A stretch of 64,000 nucleotides of DNA from Ancylostoma caninum. Lineage: Eukaryota > Nematoda > Chromadorea > Rhabditida > Ancylostomatidae. Positions 59,101 to 64,000 of this stretch are shown piece by piece (the first letter of the stretch is position 1; every line of letters begins with the position of its first letter). The position numbers and the translations under genes are program-made. A model generated the notes under the pieces. The model ran no database searches and was not told the DNA's origin. It saw nothing but the letters and a program-made list of their open reading frames with translations. The stretch covers positions 1,302,001-1,366,000 of the forward strand of contig JBAJFG010000362.1 of the NCBI GenBank assembly GCA_037903475.1. The letters are read 5' to 3'.

Positions 59101-59622
59101 TCTTCACAAACAGCTCAGCGACGTCTCTGTACCACAAGTGGTCCGCTACTTGCTTGGTTAATAGCTCATTTATTTATTAATCTTATCGCCTTGGTAAGTC
59201 TCCCTAACTCTGGCTCACGAGTAGAATTACTTGTAAAATATGGCTAAATCCCGTTACAATTCAGGTCGCCATTCAAACATCCCGATATCGAGCGCTCATA
59301 CCCTACATATGCACTGCAGTGATAGACTTGCTGGTGTCTTCTGCTTATTTGGTGGTCCTTTTCGTGCAGATGATCCGTGGGGATCAGATAGAAAACGTAG
59401 TGAAATTCTCCTTTTATTTTCCTTCGTACTCTTCCCAGGGTGATCAATGTCTGGATATTTTCCCTTCAGGTCCTGGTTCTCTTCATAGCAGTCGTGGTGG
59501 TCTTTAAATGCTACAGTGTGTACTGCTCACGGAGGCTCTACTGGATCCTACAGTCAGTGTTCGATCGACGCTATACAACTCGAACAATGGTCGTTAAGGA
59601 CGAGTCTGTGTTTCAATTCTGA
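56195..59622 (+). CDS. Small four-pass membrane protein, 4 exons
   Basis: The exons 56195-56294, 59114-59193, 59265-59396 and 59470-59622 join in phase to 154 codons plus TGA. Splice sites are ACCA|GTTAGT, ACAAACAG|CT, TTG|GTAAGT, ATTCAG|GTC, AAC|GTAGTG and CTTCAG|GTC. The start lies five bases after ATTGCAG|AAACG, a typical spliced-leader acceptor position. Four hydrophobic segments are visible at about residues 11-32, 43-63, 71-97 and 105-122, with short loops, Cys pairs at 9-10 and a basic tail with CSRRLYWIL. The layout resembles small tetraspan families such as LAPTM-type endolysosomal proteins, but I cannot assign a family. Intron 1 is 2.8 kb and holds repeats. Exon 2's acceptor is the least certain. 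Confidence 0.8.
57286..57654 (+). other. Unassigned open frame within intron 1 of the membrane protein gene
   Basis: A 122-codon frame is open, with a short internal duplication (GELAFPQKGKLAFPPE, from CTCGCATTCCCTC twice). No domain, splice or start evidence separates it from chance. Confidence 0.2.
57710..57979. mobile_element. Tc1/mariner-type GC-rich MITE, copy 2
   Basis: The ends TAGTGGACGTCAATGGCG and CGCCATTGACTTCCACTA are inverted copies, and the interior matches copy 1 (21789-22047), including CATTCGCGGCCTCGAG and CGCGGTTGCGCGGCGTCC. TA precedes the left end and CA follows the right end, probably a mutated TA. It sits in intron 1 of the membrane protein gene. Confidence 0.85.
58492..58590. 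mobile_element. 99-bp hAT-type MITE with perfect 8-bp target duplication
   Basis: The ends CAGGGATGTGCGTAA and TTACGCACATCCCTG are perfect inverted repeats of 15 bases. The identical octamer ATCGCTAC lies on both sides (58484-58491 and 58591-58598). The interior is tandem-like CGTAAATCGTAAAT. It is in intron 1 of the membrane protein gene. Confidence 0.95.
58690..58812. repeat. GGGTAA-family dispersed repeat, copy F
   Basis: It contains ATTACTCAGGGTAAACATGT, CAAATTTACCCATCG and GGTAATCTCATTGATGCAT, matching copies C and E. It is the only copy far from the cluster in the phosphoesterase gene, again within an intron. Confidence 0.7.
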
Positions 59623-59639
59623 TCATAGAGCAAATGTTA

Positions 59640-60895
59640 GCGTCATTATTTCTGAGTGTTGTGCAAAAATGCGTCGAATTGATGTGTCTAGATGTAACAG
59701 GACTCAGTTTGTATATGTATCAGTTTAGATTCAGGTTGTATATATCATCTGATAAATGTACGTCACTTTTTGTGTGAGGATAAAATCCAGGATCTGGATA
59801 GACTCGCTCTTCAAAGATTTGTACATATGGACGAGTTCAGTCGCCCCCCGTTTGTAATCCCCCAATTGCAAAATATTCGGTGGTCAAGGTTTTTTTCTAA
59901 GAGAATTGCGAGGGATTATCCGTTGAAGCTCTGGAGATCCTCAAAAGTCCTCGCTTCTAGCTGTTTTTCTGTGCAGTCATCCGAGCATTTGCCCACTACG
60001 ACAATACAATGTACGCTGAATCGCAAGTTAAATGTTTTCACGAACTGGACGTAATGTACGAGTTTTAGAAGCTTAATAATTTTATTATGCTGTATTTTTT
60101 GAGAGTGCAAGGAAAATTTGTCGATTTTACGTTTATCGATCAACTCCTAACATTCCTTCGCTAGGGGGTATGGCACCCTGTGTCGCCGTCGTTGATGAGG
60201 CAACAATTTTCATACGTATCGATTGCCCCGGCAGCGCTGAACGTTCTTATAGCCTAAACCTATATTTGGCTTGATTATACACCAGTGGAGCACAGCCGCA
60301 GGCTATGTGGAACATTTTCAAAACCAGTGGTCTGCAAGGTTCAATGTGCTGGTAAGTTCTAAGTAAACTCAAGGGTTTCCCCCTGGAAGCCGGACGAATT
60401 TTGCTTATTTTTCGTTTGTTTTCCTCCTAATTTATTTTCAGATTTTAGGGGTGGAATTGAAAGAAGTGGAAGGAAGGAGGCGTAGCTGGTTTTCTGGATG
60501 AGTTTGCGTCTTTACCCGGGATCAAAAGTTATTTTGTCATTTCCGGGGACATAAATGATAAAGTCCTGGAATATCCGTTTTTTCCAATAATTTTTACATG
60601 TGTACTTATTTCGTAACCGTATTCTTCCTGCTTAGTCACGGAGGATTTGGTTCTCGGGTCTCCATCTGAATTTTCGCCTGCTTTTGTACTTGTATAGGCA
60701 GCTTTTATACCTATTTTTTATCTGGTAATTCATTCAATACACACAATAACATATTATAATGTTTGAAGGCCATTTTTTGGAAGTTTTTAGAATTTTCCTT
60801 CGGCACTAATGGATTTCAGGCAAACTCACCTTAACATTAACATTAAATTTAAACTCATCTCTTCTTGATTTTATCTGATTTTTCACCTGTGCTAA
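59640..60895. other. Region between the membrane protein gene and the secretory pair
   Basis: AT-rich, with one 94-codon plus frame (59770-60054) lacking support. A GATAAA at about 59751 may serve as the membrane protein gene's polyadenylation signal. The two genes converge here. Confidence 0.4.
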
Positions 60896-60901
60896 GCTAG
60901 T

Positions 60902-60907
60902 TTTATT
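60902..60907 (-). promoter_or_regulatory. Polyadenylation signal AATAAA
   Basis: Minus-strand AATAAA about 35 bases beyond the TGA stop of the Pro/Gln/Ser/Tyr-rich gene. Confidence 0.65.
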
Positions 60908-60941
60908 CGATCGTGTACTAGGCACAGTATGAGCAATGAAA

Positions 60942-61601
60942 TCAGATCAGCATCCCCTCGCCGTCCTTCTTCTTCCTGTTCTCAGCCTTTTTCGTAGTTA
61001 CCCCACTCAGCGCAGCCCATGGATCCGTGGCCGATGCTGGGGTGAATCCTCTCGGTAGGGTAATAGTCGCTTCTAAACGATATTCCAGTTTTAAATCTAT
61101 TTACGAAATGCATAAAACAGTCATACCTCCAATAGTGGCCGCAGCCGTCGCTGGCGAAGCATATCCGGAAGAGGGAGCCGTCGATCCAGTGGTAGGTAGC
61201 GTGAAGTACGTGGATGCAGACGTTGGGACAGTTGTCTGCTGGGTTTGCCTTACCGTACCCACGGTCTCCACATTCTGTGGGTAACTCACATAAACCGAGC
61301 TAGGCAGCGGCTGTTGGGTGTACATCTGGTAGGGACTCTGTCCCATCTGCTGCGCTCCAAACATACCGTAACCCATTGGGTAACCAGGAACACCAACGTG
61401 TTGCACCCCGATGGGTATCGGCTGTTGCACGAATGCTGGATAGGGTTGGTACTGAAGTGATTGGGACGGGGCAGAGATGGAGTTGGAGGAGTAGGGGGCT
61501 CCGTAGGCGGCGGGCGCTGGAGCCACTGAAGGGTGTGGCGGAGCGGCGTAGCCTTCTCCATATGCGGGGGCAGCCAGGGCTGAGAGAAGGATCAGAAACA
61601 T
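60942..61601 (-). CDS. Secreted Pro/Gln/Ser/Tyr-rich low-complexity protein, 2 exons
   Basis: Exon 1 is 61601-61127 and exon 2 is 61048-60942. They join in phase (GGA split 1+2) to 193 codons plus TGA. The start lies one base after ATTTCCAG|G, so the ATG is placed as for a spliced-leader acceptor or an upstream noncoding exon. MFLILLSALAAPAYGEG is a signal peptide. The mature protein has blocks such as APAPAAYGAPYSS, PYPAFVQQPIPIG and YPMGYGMFGAQQMG, a Thr/Ser/Ala-rich stretch, then exon 2's DPWAALSGVTTKKAENRKKK basic tail. No folded domain is recognised. Composition suggests an extracellular matrix, cuticle-associated or mucin-like secreted role, which is inference. Its neighbour at 62562-63104 has similar build. 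Confidence 0.8.
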
Positions 61602-62370
61602 CCTGGAAATGTGCAGGAGAAGTTGAGAAAGGGGAGACCATAGTGATTAGCCGTGATGGTTGAGAGAAAGAAAATATATAAGGAAAATGAAATTCCGTTT
61701 GGCTTCTGAAGCTTCAAAATCTGTGGGAATTCTAGCGAGGAAGCCTGGGAAATAAATTTCGAAACTTTAGGACCAAAGGTCGAAAACTGAAATACAAAAA
61801 GACTAGATGGAAACCTGAAAATTCAAAAAAAAACTTCAAACATAAGGCTTTTCCTGAGCCTTGGATTCCCTGGATTTTTGTTCCTGGATTTGCAATAAAA
61901 AAGAGTTAGAATACCGATCTGCACAGGTCATGAAACGTTATTTATTGCCAATCATATTATGCCAAGGAAGGAGACCAAGGAAAGGTAAAAAGCTGCGGAA
62001 AATATTGGGAAAACCAAGAAAATTTCCCAAGCGAGCGAGAACTGACGTCGAGCTTCGTCGCCCGACCCGATTTATACTGCGCCGAAGAACCAGATGAGGC
62101 AACACGGCTGCGTGAATTGGATAATCCCCTCAGGTTGCATTGTGAGCCGAATCTTAAAGGATTTTCTGGGGATTTTCACGAATACAACTCGCTTTACCAT
62201 GCTGTGGAGCCAGTTTTCCTTATGCTACTCGGCTTCACATAGTCAACAGTGGAGCCATGGATCAGTGACGAAAAAATTTCCAGCTTCTTAGCAAAGAGTT
62301 TTTCAGAAAAATTTCGGTGAATAAGTGTTTGTATTCTTCGATGAAGAGGAGTTGAGGTTGCTGTGGAGCT
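61602..62370. other. Spacer between the two secretory genes
   Basis: No exon seen. A plus-strand frame at 61861-62097 is very basic and Lys/Arg-rich but lacks support. The stretch presumably includes the promoter of the downstream gene. Confidence 0.4.
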
Positions 62371-62387
62371 CCAAAATGATAAAATTT

Positions 62388-62393
62388 CTTTAT
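62388..62393 (-). promoter_or_regulatory. Polyadenylation signal AATAAA
   Basis: Minus-strand ATGAATAAAGAAA about 170 bases beyond the TAA stop of the Tyr/Pro-rich gene, with no nearer canonical signal. Confidence 0.55.
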
Positions 62394-62561
62394 TCATAGT
62401 GTTCATGAACACTTTAAAATCAAGCATCAATAAGTGTACTAACAAAATTTTAAAACACATACAAAATTTTAATACAACTTCCAATAAAAGGCGTTTTTGA
62501 GTGTGTATACTGAAGTCTCTCAAACATGTTATATGGAACCCTACATATGGCTAAAATGCTT

Positions 62562-63104
62562 TTACCTTCTTTCAGGAACATAAATATACTTTACAACTTT
62601 TATCGGTATTGTTGACATCGACACCCTTGGACTAGTTACGATTGTCCTTGGACTCTCCACTATTGCAGCCCTTGGACTCTCCATAACCGTCGTGTACACC
62701 GGCGACGAGTGATACACAGCAGCTGTTGGTTGGTAGTAGGCTGTTGGGTATGCGTACGTGGGGTAACCGTAGTAACCGTAGTACGGGTAGTACGAATAAG
62801 GGTAGAAGGGCCAACCTGGCCAGAAGGTCTGCTGTGTCTTTGGGACTGTGCTAGCCTGAAAGAAATGGAATTAACTGAAAAGTAAAAGTTTTGTGTGGAT
62901 CAGAAGAGGAGAATCTCCCTCATATGAATAACATCTGGTGGGGCTTGGCCCTTTTATGATGGCACAGTTCTTTTTGACTTTAACTTGCAGGAGAAAAAAT
63001 ATGCTTGTACAAGATATTATGGTTGGAAGAATTGCTTACCTAGTGGAAAAGTTAGATTAAAAACTTACTAAAAGCAGCAGGACTGTGATAGAGAAGTAGG
63101 ACAT
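62562..63104 (-). CDS. Secreted Tyr/Pro-rich small protein with SPR repeats, 2 exons
   Basis: Exon 1 (63104-63069) encodes MSYFSITVLLLL and ends at TTA|GTAAGTTT. Exon 2 (62855-62562) begins after TTTCTTTCAG and reads ASTVPKTQQTFWPGWPFYPY, giving 109 residues and a TAA stop. The signal peptide spans the junction. The mature protein has a Tyr/Pro/Gly stretch (SYYPYYGYYGYPTYAYP) followed by three spaced SPR units (VMESPRAA, IVESPRT, IVTSPRVS) and a C-terminal YIYVPERR. Tyr-rich secreted peptides of nematodes are often cuticle or matrix components cross-linked through tyrosine; that role is inferred here. AGAAG|GTAAAAG at the stop could also be a donor, but the TAA in frame and the polyadenylation signal favour ending here. 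Confidence 0.75.
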
Positions 63105-63109
63105 CGATG

Positions 63110-64000
63110 TGTGCAACTTTGAAGACCTTACGAAAATAATAAAGATTCCTCTCAACCTATGTACATTCACCCCTGACAACCCGTTTTTGTGACAAATGCC
63201 ACTTCGACTCAAGCAAACTTTTGAGTTGTAATAGAGGCATTCATCAGAACGTCATTATTTTGTTGTTCATTGATTTGATGCTAAAAACAGAACAGTTAAT
63301 AAATGTTTTCTCACAGGTCATGCTCCACTGTTAACGTTCATGAGAGTGTAGATTTGAGGGCTATATCTCCCCTTTTGTGGTGGTGATATGAAGATGAATT
63401 GGTGTATAGGGCATTAGTTATAAAACTTCATCATAATCTTATTCCAGTAAAAATTGCAAAAGCAGCCCAAACTTGAAACATAATGAAAATGACTTACAAC
63501 ATAATGCTGGTTTTTTATTTTAGCCGATTAATATCAATACCTAGAAGAAAACATTTGGAAAAAGGAAAGTCACATGATTCGACTGCCAACGTTTTAAGCA
63601 TTTCCTCTGAAAAAGCATGGATGGAGAGTGTTCCAGTATTTCAGCCCAAAGTTGTGCTATTCATGAGTGATAATTGGCTCTCAGCGGAATACTTCAGTAC
63701 AGAGCCTTTTTGGCACGATGGCAGAATGGTTATTCTTCTAAAATTTCATTTTCTAACATTTATTTACACCTGATATGGTCCATGCAGTCCATATTTACAC
63801 ATATTCTCCCTTTCTTAAATTTTCGCGCATAAATTCTCTTCTTGAAGCGAGAAACAACATTACACAAGAAGTGATGGTTATGTGCTTGCTGCAACAAGAT
63901 TTATTGCTATCATAAGAAAAGTTTTGCTATGCTGCAGCAACACGTGTTACACGTTGTATCCCATGGGCAAGCGAGGTCTGCTCTGAGCCTGATTGCACAG
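63110..64000. other. Upstream flank of the Tyr/Pro-rich gene
   Basis: AT-rich. A plus-strand frame of 96 codons (63483-63773) has no domain. No promoter element can be defined by eye. Confidence 0.4.

Noticed and set aside
1..64000. CRISPR arrays, tRNA or rRNA genes, bacterial operons
   Set aside because: I looked for direct-repeat arrays with spacers, tRNA B-box sequences and ribosomal motifs by eye and saw none; a tRNAscan or Rfam search would be decisive.

Overview
The window reads as nuclear DNA of a nematode, most likely a parasitic strongylid-type worm; the species rank is inference. The signs are GT-AG genes with small exons, near-consensus TTTCAG acceptors, acceptors placed one to five bases before start codons (as in spliced-leader trans-splicing), a nematode-type UPF0046/MPPED metallophosphoesterase, and a probable SXP/RAL-2 (DUF148) secreted protein. 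There is no bacterial gene organisation: no operons, no Shine-Dalgarno sites, and almost no open frame above 150 codons.

The supported genes are few. (1) On the minus strand, 880-6944, a complete seven-exon metallophosphoesterase of 279 residues. All splice phases close and all metal-binding motifs are intact. (2) On the plus strand, about 30354-30867, a small secreted SXP/RAL-2-like protein followed at once by a 15-bp minisatellite that may encode a pentapeptide-repeat tail. (3) On the plus strand, 56195-59622, a four-exon protein of 154 residues with four membrane segments. (4) and (5) On the minus strand, 60942-61601 and 62562-63104, two adjacent two-exon genes for small secreted proteins of low complexity, one Pro/Gln/Ser/Tyr-rich and one Tyr/Pro-rich. 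Weaker gene candidates are a hydrophobic start exon inside a phosphoesterase intron (5712-5790) and a start-like exon in a GC-rich island (18620-18765).

The rest, well over 80 percent of the window, is intergenic or intronic DNA full of decayed mobile elements. They include two non-autonomous hAT-type elements with perfect 8-bp target duplications (24824-25463 and 58492-58590), a Tc1/mariner-type GC-rich element in two copies (21789-22047, 57710-57979), and another element with CAGGGTGGTCC ends (33241-34186, with a partial copy at 45074-45496). There are several long fold-back elements, a GGCGGAGCC family (1420-2456, about 14010-14570, about 40385-40885) and a GGGTAA-rich family concentrated in the phosphoesterase introns. 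Retroelement remains are a LINE reverse-transcriptase pseudogene (27240-28685), a LINE 3' end (1656-2002) and two Penelope-like GIY-YIG fragments (31745-32120, 54850-55365). Two of the insertions are nested cleanly enough to read the original target site.

I found no operon-like or defence-like system. The most unusual items are the secreted SXP/RAL-2-like gene abutting the minisatellite, the paired Tyr/Pro-rich secretory genes at the right end, and a palindrome at 11532-11736 whose two strands both carry the same short peptide pattern.
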